Source: Azadirachta indica | Lineage: Eukaryota > Streptophyta > Magnoliopsida > Sapindales > Meliaceae | Reading direction: 5' to 3' | NCBI GenBank assembly: GCA_022749755.1 | Contig: CM040448.1 | Location: 1,856,481 to 1,920,480, forward strand | DNA: 64,000 nt | In this document: in pieces, positions 12,553 through 24,813 of the stretch | Numbering within the stretch: position 1 is the first letter of the stretch | How the letters are laid out: every line of letters begins with the position of its first letter | Program-made: the position numbers and the translations under genes | Notes under the pieces: model-generated | The model's input: only the letters and a program-made list of their open reading frames with translations | Database searches by the model: none | Told to the model about the DNA's origin: nothing

Positions 12553-12559
12553 ACGTGGC
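12553..12559. promoter_or_regulatory. ABRE-like motif ACGTGGC upstream of the EID1-like gene
   Basis: ACGTGGC matches the abscisic-acid response element core. It lies about 150 bp upstream of the likely leader exon (about 12369-12450, minus strand). A further GTCACGTACAC motif is near 12522. Confidence 0.5.
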
Positions 12560-12758
12560 GTCTACAAGATCTACAGGTGGGAACCACTTTTCTTATTTGT
12601 CACTCTCTGATTGGCGGTCACTTTTGGAAAACGACAGTCCAATCACCCACAGTTTTTTACTGTTGTTGTTTAAATACTTGTGTCGGGACCTATTTGATAG
12701 GCAAATGGCCAATGTACTATAATGTCCATAGAAAGATTCTTAAACCCTAGCATTTGCC

Positions 12759-12766
12759 CACGTGTC
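12759..12766. promoter_or_regulatory. G-box/ABRE CACGTGTC upstream of the EID1-like gene
   Basis: CACGTGTC contains the palindromic G-box CACGTG bound by bZIP and bHLH factors. A telo-box-like AAACCCTAG is 10 bases away at 12742-12750. Together with the ABRE at 12553 it suggests stress-hormone control. Confidence 0.5.
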
Positions 12767-12769
12767 GTC

Positions 12770-14116
12770 TCACGAAATTTTTGAGAATTTTTTATGCATT
12801 GGTACATTCTGATTTTGCATTCGTGGCATTTGTTGATTGGTTCTCTTCACTCATCACCTACGCTGCACACCTTCTTTTGTTTTTTAAAATTTTATTTTAA
12901 ACGTACGCTACGAATAAAGTTTCAATTTTCACGTTGAAATGAATTAAGCATGAAGTTTAGCATATTATTACTAATAATATCTATTCTAATTAATTTAACA
13001 ATACAAAGACAACAGCAATATTATTCATGCTGCTCTTATTAACATGACATTATGATCTGAAGGTCTTAGATTAATTCATAGACTCAATGAATAAAAAACA
13101 GTTTCAAACTCATACAATATCAAAACGAATAGTATCAATTATCTTAACTGATTAATTTTAAATGGAATTTATGTGTGAAAAGAATTGACTGTGCTAACAG
13201 CTGCCCATGTAAACATATGATATGCTATACTTATTTGAGATGGCCTTCATCATGCTTTTGTTTCTCATAGTGCCAGAGTCTACAGCTTATCTAAAACGAG
13301 TAAGTTAGCATGATTTCCATGCAAATCTTTCAAAAAGCAAGTTTCGTGTAGCTTTTTACTTGAGTCTGGATTTCAATCAAGTTTTGCATCAAAATGGTTG
13401 AATATAGATACAATGGATATGGCCAAAGATTGCAGGGTTCCTTCCCTATTAATGTACCTAAAAAACTTGAGCTGCAAAACCGAATATATGCAATGGCATG
13501 GACAGACCGGAATACAAACTTTCTTAGTCAATTTGATTATGATAACGTTGTAGGGTATCACTAACACCAAAGGCTGATGAATAAGAACGCGTACTGCACT
13601 ATTAGCTTTCTAATGTCGTCTCTAACCACCAAGGATGGTTATAGCTTAGTCCTTTCGTAGAAGGGTATTCCCTTCTAACTCGGTGGCTAACCAAACCTAA
13701 GAAATGGGAAAATGAACAAGGTAAATCAAACATTGTCCCCAAGTCTTGGTGTCGGTTGCATTCTAGACGTCAGACAATAAGGTTGGCATGTGCTCCTAAG
13801 AAATTTTCTTCTCATCCAGGAAATAAACAGCTCTTGAATCTTGATACTCTATACAATCATGAAAAAGCAGTAATATACAATAGTGCATCAGTCATTACAT
13901 TATAAAAGGAGTAAACATTGTCTAACAAACCATTTAAGTAATTAATTCACAGTCAAGGGGATTTTCTTATCCCACAGAAAAGTTACATAAAGATCACTAG
14001 TATATTGTTTTATTCACAAGATAAAAATCAATCAAAGTTCAAAGAGAAAATGGAACATACCCTCCCGAAAATGTATATGAAGCAAGTCAATGTCAGTACG
14101 CAAAAGGCTCATCAAT

Positions 14117-14148
<32 letters not shown>

Positions 14149-14278
14149 AAAGTCAACTGAAGCAATTACACAATTGCATTCCATAAGCTTGATTTTGCTT
14201 CTCCACTTACAAGCTTAGGTTATTCCTTTTCATTCATTTGAAAAAACAAAGTAACTGTTAATGAAGGTGTACTCAAAC
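12770..14278. other. Intergenic, AT-rich, with CT microsatellite
   Basis: About 1.5 kb between the EID1-like promoter and the 3' end of the calmodulin-binding gene. It contains a (CT)n run at 14123-14148. I recognise no gene. Confidence 0.5.
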
Positions 14279-15997
14279 TCAAGTGACAACATTTGCTGAA
14301 GGTTTGGTCTCTTGGAGGGAAATCACAGTTTCAAAAGCACCCACCAAGGCCTTAACCTTGCTTTTCCGGGATTCAACAAGCTTGCTCGCTGTTTGTTCAA
14401 TGACATTATTAAAGAGAAGCTGGGAATCTTTCTTTCCCTGCACATCTTGATGCCTCAAAACAACTTTTTCTGAATTGGGTTGGCTGTCATTCATCTCACC
14501 ATCAACTTTCTTCTTAAAGCTTCTTCTGCCATCAGTCTTGAGATTTCGACTCTCACCCAACACTCTTCCTCGCCTGAACTTAAGCCTCCTTGGGCCATTG
14601 TTCTCAGACTGAATGTCAACAACCTTTCCTCTCCTAAAATGCAATTTCACAGCTTGGGATTCCTTGTCCTCTGAACGAACCATCCTATCCCTTTTGGGCC
14701 TCCCCTGGTCTTCACCCCCTAGATTTTCTTCTCTTTCCACGCCCATGCTTTCATCATATTCATATTCATATTCACATTCAGAGAGAGAGTCATCTTCTGC
14801 TTCAGTCTCAGTATATTCAGACTGTATTTTATCTTCTACATTATGCAATGATGATGATGGAGATGTTGGGGGGGCTTTGGGTATCGAGGATGGTGGAGGT
14901 GGAGAAGATTCAATAGCACAATTTTCATTTTGAGTAGATTCCAAGGATTTGTTCTCAGTTTCCATCTTGATGACATACAAAGTTTTTTCATGGACCAAAC
15001 CATTGCTGGCTTGCTTAAGCTCATCCTTGGATTGCTCAGTTCCAGTTTTTTTAATCTTTGCCTGATTCTTCAGAGGAGAAACAACTTTCAAGCTCTTGTG
15101 CTTTCTTGAATTTAGGCTTGCAACTCTAGTGATAGAAGGTTTGGGAGACAATGATGCCCTTGGAGATGCCAATGAAAGTCTTGGAGAGGACAATGAAAGT
15201 CTTGGAGAGGACAATGAAAGTCTTGGGGAAGCCAGTGCTTTCTTTACAGCTACTTTGGGGGGGGCTGTCTTGTTTGCGAGATGAATTCCACTGTTTCTTC
15301 TGCGATTTAAACCTCCAGAATGATCAGTTGATGACAATGACTTATCTGCAAGAGATTTCAGTTTCAAAGAAGTGGCATGCTTCGCAGATGCATTTGTTTG
15401 TTTGGATTCTAATGAAGCCTTTTTTGAGGAGACAACCACCTTCCGAGAAATTGATGACACTTCCTGCATTTTGAATTCAGGGGATTTGGATAGATGAATG
15501 TTTGAAATGGGAGAAGATCTAAGCTTGGTTGCCGGCGTCTTCTTCACCCCAGACTGAACTTCATTCCTAACTGAATTGTGTCCATCCACTGATGCATTAA
15601 GGTTTCCACCATATGCTGATTTTGTAGATACTTCCCGCTTGATAATCTCAGGGACATCAGATGAACTGGTTTTTGAAGTGGGGGAAGGTTTGGCCTTCAC
15701 CACTGATGTCTTCTTCCTCTCTGGCAACATCACAGTGACACTTGGACTTTGGTCCTCAGCTGCTGTCTTTGTGATTCTTTTCCTTTCAGGACGTCTTTCC
15801 TTAGTTTCGAATGCATGCTTCCTCCCATATTTACAGAAATCATGACAAGAACCAGTAGAGGCTCTGAGATAGCGAGGAAGAACTTTTTCCCCACTGTCTG
15901 CAGAACTTGCTTTCCCCATAGAGTTTCTTGTTGAATTTCTTTCATTTGGCTTGGTTATTTCTGGAGTCACTGCTAAATCAATACCTTCTTCAGCCAT
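14279..15997 (-). CDS. Plant calmodulin-binding domain protein
   Basis: A single coding exon of 572 codons. The frame is open back to a TTG at 16000, but the first ATG is at 15997 (MAEEGIDLAVTPE), which I take as the start. The N-terminus contains PRYLRASTGSCHDFCKYG, typical of plant calmodulin-binding-protein-related proteins. The middle is a long, basic, serine-rich disordered region, then an acidic patch (TETEAEDDSLSECEYEYEYDE, here split by reading). The C-terminal domain (about residues 430-560) has duplicated basic motifs KLHFRRGKVVDI and RLKFRRGRVLGE and ends in a basic amphipathic stretch (ASKLVESRKSKVKALVGAFE) that should bind calmodulin. Ca2+-calmodulin binding is inferred from the family. 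Position matches At5g15430 in Arabidopsis, as I recall. Confidence 0.85.
   Translation of the reverse strand: MAEEGIDLAVTPEITKPNERNSTRNSMGKASSADSGEKVLPRYLRASTGSCHDFCKYGRKHAFETKERRPERKRITKTAAEDQSPSVTVMLPERKKTSVVKAKPSPTSKTSSSDVPEIIKREVSTKSAYGGNLNASVDGHNSVRNEVQSGVKKTPATKLRSSPISNIHLSKSPEFKMQEVSSISRKVVVSSKKASLESKQTNASAKHATSLKLKSLADKSLSSTDHSGGLNRRRNSGIHLANKTAPPKVAVKKALASPRLSLSSPRLSLSSPRLSLASPRASLSPKPSITRVASLNSRKHKSLKVVSPLKNQAKIKKTGTEQSKDELKQASNGLVHEKTLYVIKMETENKSLESTQNENCAIESSPPPPSSIPKAPPTSPSSSLHNVEDKIQSEYTETEAEDDSLSECEYEYEYDESMGVEREENLGGEDQGRPKRDRMVRSEDKESQAVKLHFRRGKVVDIQSENNGPRRLKFRRGRVLGESRNLKTDGRRSFKKKVDGEMNDSQPNSEKVVLRHQDVQGKKDSQLLFNNVIEQTASKLVESRKSKVKALVGAFETVISLQETKPSANVVT
15150..15235 (-). 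repeat. Tandem 21-bp repeat coding for SPRLSLS heptads
   Basis: Inside the calmodulin-binding gene, four near-identical 21-bp units encode SPRLSLS, SPRLSLS, SPRLSLA and SPRASLS. Each unit has serine-proline and R-x-x-S contexts of the type seen at phosphorylation sites. Confidence 0.85.
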
Positions 15998-16002
15998 CAA
16001 CT

Positions 16003-17915
16003 ATGTACAAGATAACAGAAGTTCAGGATGTCCAACCCTGAAAAGTGATATAAATACTGTGACAGTGAATTTGACTAATTAAGCAGACAACACTCTAGCA
16101 AGCATGAAAACTTGCAGCAAGTGTGAAAAAAATAGAGTAACAACTCAGAAAATTAAGTGCACGATCATATAGAGGTACAAGGAAGAGAACTTACCAAGAT
16201 CTATTGTGAATCAAGAATGACTTGCAGCTAGAGCAACTTCCAAAAGATGTTCAACCTGAAAGATGAAAACAATAAATAAGCGTCACATCTGCATTTTTTA
16301 AGACCAACATAAAACTCTGTTCATGATTGATTATTAGACACCACATATACTTAAAGGAGCATTGCCACAATTTCAGAGAGATTCGAAAACAAGTAGAATT
16401 AGAAACTTCTAGAGAGAATACAGCTAAGAACAGTAAAGCAGTCCGTTCTTACGGTCTCTCCAGAACATTAAAAAAACTCAAAATCTCTTGGACTCTTGCT
16501 TTTTTTAAATTTAGAAGCCCTGATGGAGAAAAACAAACACCTTGAACACATATGCGGGTATGTCAGGAAACTTTTTCCAAGGTTTCAAGGTAAAGAGCAA
16601 AAGCATCAAGCTCTTCTTCAGTCAATTAAGAACAGAATAAACAGATTCCTGTTTCACGAAGAGCTTGAATAATTAAGCAGATAAGACAGAGTTTTCTGCC
16701 TTATAAATTTCTGGAAAGATTAAATCTATTGAGAAGTTCTCGATGTCTTAATGAAAATCCACAGAACAAAAGAACCAGTTCCTATATAATAATTATTCCT
16801 TCATTTCAATGACATAAAAAAATACATTTGAACTTCTAAAATCCTAACAGAATAACAAATATAGCTAACAACAAGTTTCACTCTTTAGTGAAAAAGATTA
16901 AAGCCAATGTTGTAGCAATCATATTCAGGGAAAAAAAATTCATAAAAATAGAAGAAGGTCCCCCCAAAAGAGAGAATCAATCATCCCGGATTGCATTGAA
17001 AAAAGCAAATTTGTAGTCTTCGCGGATTAGAAGCAATGAAATCATTGATTTCCCAAAAATAAAAAATGCCAATACATTGAAAAGCACCAATCAAAGAAAG
17101 TAATACCACAACTTTAACATCCCATCTACACAACACGTATCAATCCGGAAAAAGCTCTTGCAACACGCTTGAATCCATCAAATAGCGTCTTATCATTATC
17201 AAACACAAACGCATCTCAACAAATTCCCCCCAAAAGAAAAAAAAAACACGCACACATACAAAATGATGAAAACCAAGCGTGATAGAAAAGCAACCGTATT
17301 CCAACTCAAAAGCAAGCACAGTTAAACAAATAAGACAAAAAACCCACCATTAAAACGACATAAAACAAGCTCATCCTCATGCCAAAATCCCATTTTGAAG
17401 CTAACCCATTAATGAAAACAAAGCAAAGACCAAAACCCACATGACATTTCGACCCAAAACCGGTTTTATAAACTCCATCCTAATATACATCATCAAAGAA
17501 GTGATAAAACCCAGTACAGCAATAAGAAGAAGAGAAAATATTTGAAAACAAATGCACCTTTTCATTTATCGTTGTTTGCTGAGCGGCCTATTTCTCCTGC
17601 TTAAACAGAAAGCGAAGAAAAAGAGAAATTTATTTAATTTGTTCCATACTTTTTTTTCCGTCGGCTCTCTTCTTGATTTGTGTGTGCGCCTATTATGTGT
17701 AATTGTGCAATTGTGTGTGAAAGTGTTTTTGCTTGAAAGATCGTGCAAGCAACTGTTGTTGCTGTTGTAGTTGTGTAGTTTTTTCGAGGTCTGGTGTGGT
17801 AGTGGTGGGGGCTTTGCTTTTCCTCTGCTTATTGCGCGTCTGTTGCTGATGATTTCTATACTCACACACACAAGAAGAGAATAAAAAACTGCGCTAACAG
17901 TCTCGTGAAGGAAAT
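16003..17915 (-). other. Leader exons and introns of the calmodulin-binding gene
   Basis: No coding frame of note lies between the start codon and about 17.9 kb, but splice signals do. On the minus strand there is a donor CTTG|GTAAGT near 16195 and an acceptor CATCTTTCAG near 16257, bounding a short leader exon. A further donor AAAAG|GTGCAT near 17560 ends a probable first exon that starts below the TATA box at 17945. Exact exon ends are uncertain. Confidence 0.5.
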
Positions 17916-17940
17916 GATGGGAGCCCACTAATACTGACTC

Positions 17941-17949
17941 TCTTTTATA
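17941..17949 (-). promoter_or_regulatory. TATA box (TATAAAAGA) for the calmodulin-binding gene
   Basis: The minus strand reads TATAAAAGA about 30 bp before a plausible transcription start near 17910, followed by a leader exon ending near 17562. The arrangement supports a core promoter. Confidence 0.5.
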
Positions 17950-18508
17950 GATAAAATAAATTAAAAAAAAAACTAAAATGGATACTATTATCCAAATCTC
18001 TGATTTTTCACATTTTCACAAAAAAGATATAATTTTCCATTAGTAACGTAACTCATGTTGAATTGACTGAAATACCCTCAAGTTAGCGAACGGAATGCAC
18101 CTTTACATGGAAGGTTATTTAAGTTATTTCAGTTAGGGTGGTACTACACCTATTTGTTATAAATAGATAACTACGACCTTACTTATAATAGTTGAAAAAT
18201 GAGGGATGTGCATGTTATTTTTCCATACTAAAAATATATTTTATGATTAATATATTTTTAGTATTTTTGTTGAGTTTTATATTTTTATCACTAATCACAC
18301 TATACTTAGAAGTTAAGTATACAAATATTTTTTTCATGAATTTTTATTTGTTTTATTATTTTTAGTGTTGCATTTCTAGTATTTTGTATATTTTATTTTT
18401 GAGTCTTTTGGGTTATTGAGAATTTGTGGTAGAGTGTTTAAATGTCTCGTTTGATTTTTTTTTTCTTAAAATGTAAAAACATTTATGCATTTATGTTTAT
18501 AGATTTCC

Positions 18509-18590
18509 TTTCTTATTAATAGATATTATAATGAAGTAGTTGGCATATTCATTTCTCATTAATAGATATTTTAATGAAGTAATTGACATA
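18509..18590. repeat. 43-bp tandem duplication, two copies
   Basis: The units beginning TTTCTTATTAATAGATATT (18509) and TTTCTCATTAATAGATATT (18552) are followed by TAATGAAGTAGTTGGCATAT and TAATGAAGTAATTGACATAT. They are diverged direct repeats. Confidence 0.8.
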
Positions 18591-19993
18591 TATATATAAT
18601 GTTACATGCTTTATTTGATTTTTATGAATTAATTACGGTAATAAATAACATGTTTATTTCTAGTTAATAACAACAAATAAATTTATGAAAATTACATAGC
18701 TGTATATTTTGACATTTCTTAAATATGAAACTCTTTATATAGAAATGTTAATTTTGAAATTTTATTTCGCTATCTATGTTGCTATAACTAAAAAAAAAAA
18801 TTCAAGAGTTTATAATTCAATTTTATACATCACCTTAATTGAAAGCAAACCCGTTGAGAAAAGTTCTAGATTCATTCATGTTTATTTTTTAAAAAAATTA
18901 TGATTATGAATAGAATCGTCATTTATCATTAAAAAAAAATGAATAGTAGGTATTATATTAATATTTTTGCTAGAGATCCGATTTTTATTATTTTAAAACC
19001 ATTTTTTTTAAAAAGCAAGTAACAGATCTTGGATAAAGTCCAACTTTTTAATAAATAGTGTTTTTAATTTGTTTTTTCTTTTGGTCAGTTGTGTTACTTG
19101 TTAATTATAATATTTATTGAGATAACAAAGAACAGGTCCCTGTCCTTATGGAAACAACAAAAAAACGCATATTCTAGTAAAGTTAACAAATAGGTCCCCA
19201 ACATAAGAAGAATGAGTTGTTATTTAGTTTCTGAACTGCCAAGAACTTATTTGTTATAAATCATCAAGTATGTGCTTATTTGTTGTTTTGATAACATGAG
19301 GGGCCTGTTGTTAATATTCCAATATTGATTATTTTAATAGTTGATAATCTAACAGTTATTTCTTAATCATACAGAACTCAGATTATGTCGGTTTAGGTTT
19401 CATTTATTTATTTTATTATTTTCGTGACTGGGATCAACTCGACTCTCTCATCAATTTTCCATCAAACCAAACAGCCTTTTATTTTTTTTATAAGAAATAT
19501 TTCGTAAAATTTAGCCGTAACTTACGCTGAAGAAATTGAATTTTTTTAATAATTCAGCAATAATTTTGACACTGATCCCACAAAAATTAGATTTTAGAGA
19601 AAGACTTTTCTCTATTATATATAGAATATAGATTGCTTCCGTCCTATTTGATTTATTTATTTTTTAAAAAAGACAACATTAAAAAAATTATATGTGACTT
19701 TTAAAATCAATTAATGCATATTAGAAAACATTATTAAATAAATTATAATGTAAAAAAAAAAAAAAAGATAGTTAAGTGAGTTAAGATATAAAGAATGATA
19801 TTTGAAAGTCTAAATAAATGTACAATAATTTTTTTTAAAAATAATATATGTATATATTTTTTTGGGGGCCACCTCACATTACTTTCGCAAGTATGGAATT
19901 AAATTAGAAAATAAAAATAAATATTGATTTTAAATTTTCTAGAACATGCCAACGCAATTTCATTGAATTAATTTCAACATAATTGCCAACTTC

Positions 19994-20020
19994 TTTTTTT
20001 TTTTTTTTTTTTTTTTTTTT
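19994..20020. repeat. Poly(T) tract
   Basis: A run of about 27 T residues. Open frames on both strands across it are low-complexity artefacts. Confidence 0.9.
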
Positions 20021-21644
20021 GGTTGAATATTTTTGGGGTGTTTTGTATCGTTGCTTGTGGAAGCCAATGTGGGAAAAGGACTTTTGTGTAAAGTGCTCTG
20101 GCATGGCATCACTTACAGGCTTTCGAAGGAGGTGGAAGAAATGGCGCTTTTCCAAGAAAAAGCTAAAAGCTTGAGCTAGCTGCTTATGGGCTTCTGCTGT
20201 GGGGGCAAAAGTTGTACAAATCTTTAATCATTTATGAGTTGTAAAATTTTTTGAAAAAAGAGAACAATTTTCCTCCATGCTTTCTCACAAGTGCTTTTCA
20301 CAATACAAAGTTATGGCCACATTTTGAAGGCAAAATGTTCAAATCCTTGGATTCCCTTTTCCTCATCAACCATCCTCTTCTTTACCTATATACCATAGTC
20401 TATAATATAAATTAATCACAAATACATTGTTTGAGAAGTTATACAGTTATGTTTTGAGATTGAAATGTTCTAATTTTTAATTTATATTCTTGTAAAGAAA
20501 ATTATTTATTGTGGTGGACATAGCTGAAACATGTGAGAAGAATGTAGTGATTATAAAATGGTTGGTGGCTTCAGTTGAGGAAGTTGACCATCCAACTATA
20601 AATTAGGTCAGAAATGTTGGTAAAAGGCAAATGCTTTTATGATATTCCATTTTGAGTTTACTATTTTACTTCTTCATAGGTTTAGAATTTTGATGGGCAT
20701 GAAATTTTCTGTTCAAGGAAAATTTTCTCATGGGTTGTGTAGAATTAGAAAATTTTCCATTCTTGCTTAATCAAACTAAAAAAAAGAAGATGAGAAAGAC
20801 AATGATTATTGTTTGTTTTTAGATTCTAGGATTATGGGGAAAATTTAAGTTATAAACCGGATTAAATTTAAAGAAAATTTATTGATTTCAAACAGATAAA
20901 GCAAAAAATTAAATTATTAGTTTGGGACAACATAACTATGATTATTTATGCAGACCTAACTTTTAAAGTTTCAACAACCTTCAATAAAAGTCAAATACCC
21001 AATTGTTACTTATGAATTTAATTCTGAGTAGGCCTGGACTTTATCATAGCCTTAAAAATATTGTAATCTAACTGCCATGGAAACCAAAGTTGTTGATTGG
21101 TGATGAAGATTTTAAGAAAAAAATAATCCACTTTCCCTTATCACCATTGAAAGTGAAAGAAAGTTTTATATATGACTATTTTAACGAGATTATTTAATAA
21201 AATTATTATTTTATTATATTAAATGAACTGAAATTTCCCTTTTTCACCATGGCAATTTGTTAATTTCAAACCGAATATATATATATATATATATATGACA
21301 AAATTTTATATTGCATATTTGAATAACATGATATTAATTATGATCAGCGAGTGAAAATTTTTAAATAGGTAGATAGAAGCAGCCTCATGGAAGACTGTCT
21401 CCAACAACACATAGACAATAATTCAATTGCACAATCAAGAGGCAATGCACTTTCTACTATAATCCATACTATTTGCACTTCATTTTGCAACACTATTGAC
21501 ATCACAACTATGTTTTCTTTTTCTTCAAATGCAAATATATAGAACGATGATAGAAAAAGGATCCATTGTATCATAAATATGCAGGTGCTTGTAAGTAACA
21601 AAAAGCTGCAAATTTGTAGCTAAAAGTTTTTTCGTTGTGCCGTA

Positions 21645-23818
21645 TCATCTTTTCCGGCCTGAGACAGTTTTCTTCACAGCACCCACTGAGACTAAAAACT
21701 GATCAAGGGATGACAATGTCTTCATGTCATCAGGAGGGAAATAGCTAGCTGCTTTTCCCATCAGTGATGTGAAGAGAAGAGAGAGTGAAGGTCGAGTAAC
21801 ATATCGTTCACCCAGAAGATCGTCAAGAAATGCAAATGCAGCCAAGAAATCAGACCTGTTTGCATTTATTGGAGCTGCAAAATGTGCAGGGATTATTCTC
21901 CTGAATCTCCAGTCCCGTGCAATACGATCAATCCAATCCCTGACCTGAAATTTTAGGGAGCAAATGAGATGTTAAACTTCTTTGGATTTACACTAACAAT
22001 GTCTAGGAGATTGATATTTTTGTCATCTAAGAAATTTATATAAAAATCTAAAAAGAACACAGCTAAAAGTCCGCACGTGTTTTTTTCACCTTCTCAGGGA
22101 CTTTGCTGAAAACGAGTGTCTTCACGATAGGTGAAACAATTAGCTTTTGTGACATCTGAGCAAAGCTAGCATTAGGTTCCAACAGATTGGAAGGACCAAG
22201 GAACAAGATTTGGAGAACCATTCTCTCCCAACCTTCAACAAAAAATTTGTCCAATTTAATTTCTGTCATACAAACATGCTGAAGTATAAGTTGCATCAGC
22301 ATTGTACTTGACTTTACGCAAAGAGAGTAATGTGATTTTTTAATTGAAAAGGAATGGAGAACAAACCTTTTTGACGGTTCATTTGGTTGTCAATGACAGG
22401 CTCCTGAGGGACCTCCCTGCCTTTGCTAAGAATTTTCACTGCCAAACCGTTTTTAGCCGATGCCAACAAGGACTCTTTGCTAATACATTCAGGTGGCTTT
22501 CTTGGAACGAAAATCACCGCATCTGTAACAAGAAGTGTTCGTGAAGGTTTATGATAGAAAGCAACCTCCACATATGGCCCAATCCCTGAAATAATTCACA
22601 ACCACATAAGTATACACTTTAATGCATTTTAGTGGAGTTTGCAGCAGAGGAACTGCAGTTTATTTACCAACTTCTGGAGAGCTTAAAACTTTTTGTTCAA
22701 TCTCATCAATCCATGGTGTCGATAAGTCCTCATCTATCAATGTTTTAGCACGAAAAATCCCAAAAAATGCAAGCGGCAAATTCAAGGGCCAACTCCACTG
22801 CCTTGGTGCAACCCATACCTGAGCCCGAGGGAACTTTCTTGAAAATGGACCCACAAAAATTTTGTGCTCATAAGCAAAAGTAGGCAGGATGATATACTCT
22901 ACTGGAGCCCCCAACTCCTTCACAAGCTGGAAAAATAGAACCAGAATCAATATCAGCGAAATGGTGCAGTGACTTAAAACCTTGAAATGGCCCTAAAAAA
23001 CAAACCCATTACCAAAGCTATGGGAACAAACTCAAATTGTTGTACTATATTGGGACTTAAAATTGGAGGATATAATAGAACCTGAATACACTCCTCGGTT
23101 GGGGCGATGGGTGCATGGACCCATAATCCTCCAGATTTGAGTTTGATGACCGTCATTCGGATGTTCGTAGAGACACTGCTGAATCCTAATGCTTGCTCCT
23201 GCTCGAATAGCCATATCCGGCCTTTCACAACCTAAAACAGACACAAAATTTGATTGAATTAGAATATAATTTTCATCCAAAGCAACTCCACAGCAGAGTC
23301 CCAATTCTACACACAGCAACAAGAAGTAAGTCATATAAAGTGTCAATTGTCAAATAGCAGAACAGACATATAATTTCTCAATCTGATGAACTTATATATG
23401 TAATGCATCCCTCGTACTGAATTCATCACAAACTGCTATTGATATAGACATGCATGCACAAGTTGAAAATGAGACCCAGAAGGCCAGAACCAATTTAACA
23501 ATCACTGAAATTTGATCAAGCACAAGTTGAAGATAAGAAGAAGCTAACCTCAGTCCTAATAGTACGCCTATTGAGAAAAGGACCAAGAGGAAAAGGAAAC
23601 CCAGTAAAGTTAACATAAAATCTTCCCCTATTACTGCTTGTTGTAATCTCACCCGCTGAAGCAATCACCAAACTGCTGAAATCTCTTTTTCTGCTCCTGC
23701 TTTTTAGCTGTAAAGAAAAACTCTTCAAGGACCCACCATAAGAGCTCGGGTCTCTAAGAAAAAATGTATTATGCAGAAAAGATGATTTGGGAGAAGAAAC
23801 AGCAACGGCTGCCACCAT
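21645..23818 (-). CDS. DUF4336 domain protein, probably plastid-targeted
   Basis: Six exons join in frame: 23818-23549, 23231-23082, 22926-22668, 22585-22367, 22232-22090 and 21944-21645 (TGA), giving 446 aa. The N-terminal 55 or so residues (MVAAVAVSSPKSS, then a Ser/Arg-rich stretch) look like a chloroplast transit peptide. The rest matches plant and cyanobacterial DUF4336 proteins: LWVHAPIAPTEECIQ, LGAPVEYIILPTFAYEHK, FPRAQVWVAPRQWSWP, YHKPSRTLLVTDAVIFVP and the C-terminal RDWRFRRIIPAHFAAPI. The LWVHAPI / LPTFAYEHK / TDAVIFVP / PAHFAAPI series recalls a metallo-beta-lactamase-like fold, but the metal ligands are not clearly kept, so I assign no activity. Confidence 0.88.
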
Positions 23819-23923
23819 TTTCAGAAACTTGCAACAGTAACTAACAACCAGAAAATTTAGAAGTTGTAGAGATCGGGTTACATTAACAGGACCCAGAGAT
23901 CAAACTCCAGGACCTGTTTGTGA

Positions 23924-23929
23924 CACGTG
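23924..23929. promoter_or_regulatory. G-box CACGTG upstream of the DUF4336 gene
   Basis: The context GACACGTGGAGG lies about 105 bp upstream of the start codon. A second CACGTG is near 4149 bases past 20 kb, at about 24149. G-boxes are common in light-regulated plastid-protein promoters; regulation here is inferred. Confidence 0.4.
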
Positions 23930-24813
23930 GAGGCTTGTGTTAGACTTGTCCTACATGGAATTTTATGAGCATTTTATAATTATTGTGGACGTTGAGACAG
24001 AATAAAGAAATACTTGATCGCATTAGGGGAAGAAAATGAAGGATTATTAGCTCCAAGGGGACTTTTCTAGATTTTGGGCAGAGGGTAGAGAGAAAAATAA
24101 AGCTGAAAAAATCAAATTAAATCTAAAATATTCCAGATTAATTTACCACGTGCTTGGTGCGAGGAAACAAGCAGAAAGCAGTTGGAAGTAAGGGGAAAAA
24201 TTCCTTCCTTTCGGTAAAAAGATTGCCCCCACCTTGATTAATGATAATAGCAGATTTTTAACAACATTCCTGACATCATTGAAGCATCTACCAAATTTCG
24301 ACTTGCAATAGCGTGAATTACATACAGTTCTGCTGCATACAAATGCTAAGTTCACATTTCATACAATTCTATTTCAATCTCACCAAGAAAATAAATAAAT
24401 AAACATTGCTTGGACAGAAGTATTACAGGCTTTAACTAGTACCAGTCTCATTACAAGCAAGAATTTGAGCTTCAGAACACATTTTGTGCTACACCATTAA
24501 CATTTCAAACTTCAGACTAGCCAGAGCTCAGAATATATTTATAAAGCACCAACTTGTTGGTAGGAGACCTATTATGTCTGAACCTTTGTTTACAGAAAAC
24601 TACCAACTTCCTGGCATAACAATCACAGCTATTGTATAAGCTGCATCCTACAAGCATTAATATGTGTGAAGCTCTGGAGGTAACATCCATGGAAACCTTT
24701 ATAAACTGAAAAGTCAACAAATTATAGAGTTGATGACAGTCGAATAATGGTATCCCATCTCGTAGGTGCAAACTTCTATTCACAGTGCTCACCAACAAAA
24801 ATCCAATAGCTTT
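23930..24813. other. Intergenic: DUF4336 promoter and RING-gene 3' UTR
   Basis: About 0.9 kb between the two tandem minus-strand genes. Apart from G-box motifs I see nothing distinct. Confidence 0.5.

Larger units (their letters stand above)
17960..21640. other. AT-rich intergenic region, 3.7 kb
   Basis: No coding region was recognised. Landmarks are a 43-bp tandem duplication at 18509-18590, a poly(T) tract at 19994-20020 and an (AT)n run at 21275-21296. A loose inverted match, AACAGGTCCCTGT near 19131 against GGGGCCTGTTGTT near 19302, could be a decayed small transposable element, but no target-site duplication could be shown. Confidence 0.5.

Noticed and set aside
14480..15845. Several plus-strand frames opposite the calmodulin-binding gene
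   Set aside because: They are antisense shadows of its serine-rich repeats.
15998..16000. TTG as the start of the calmodulin-binding protein
   Set aside because: An ATG follows immediately; TTG is not a usual plant nuclear start.
19904..20174. Frames across the poly(T) tract
   Set aside because: They contain homopolymer Lys or Phe runs and no domain.
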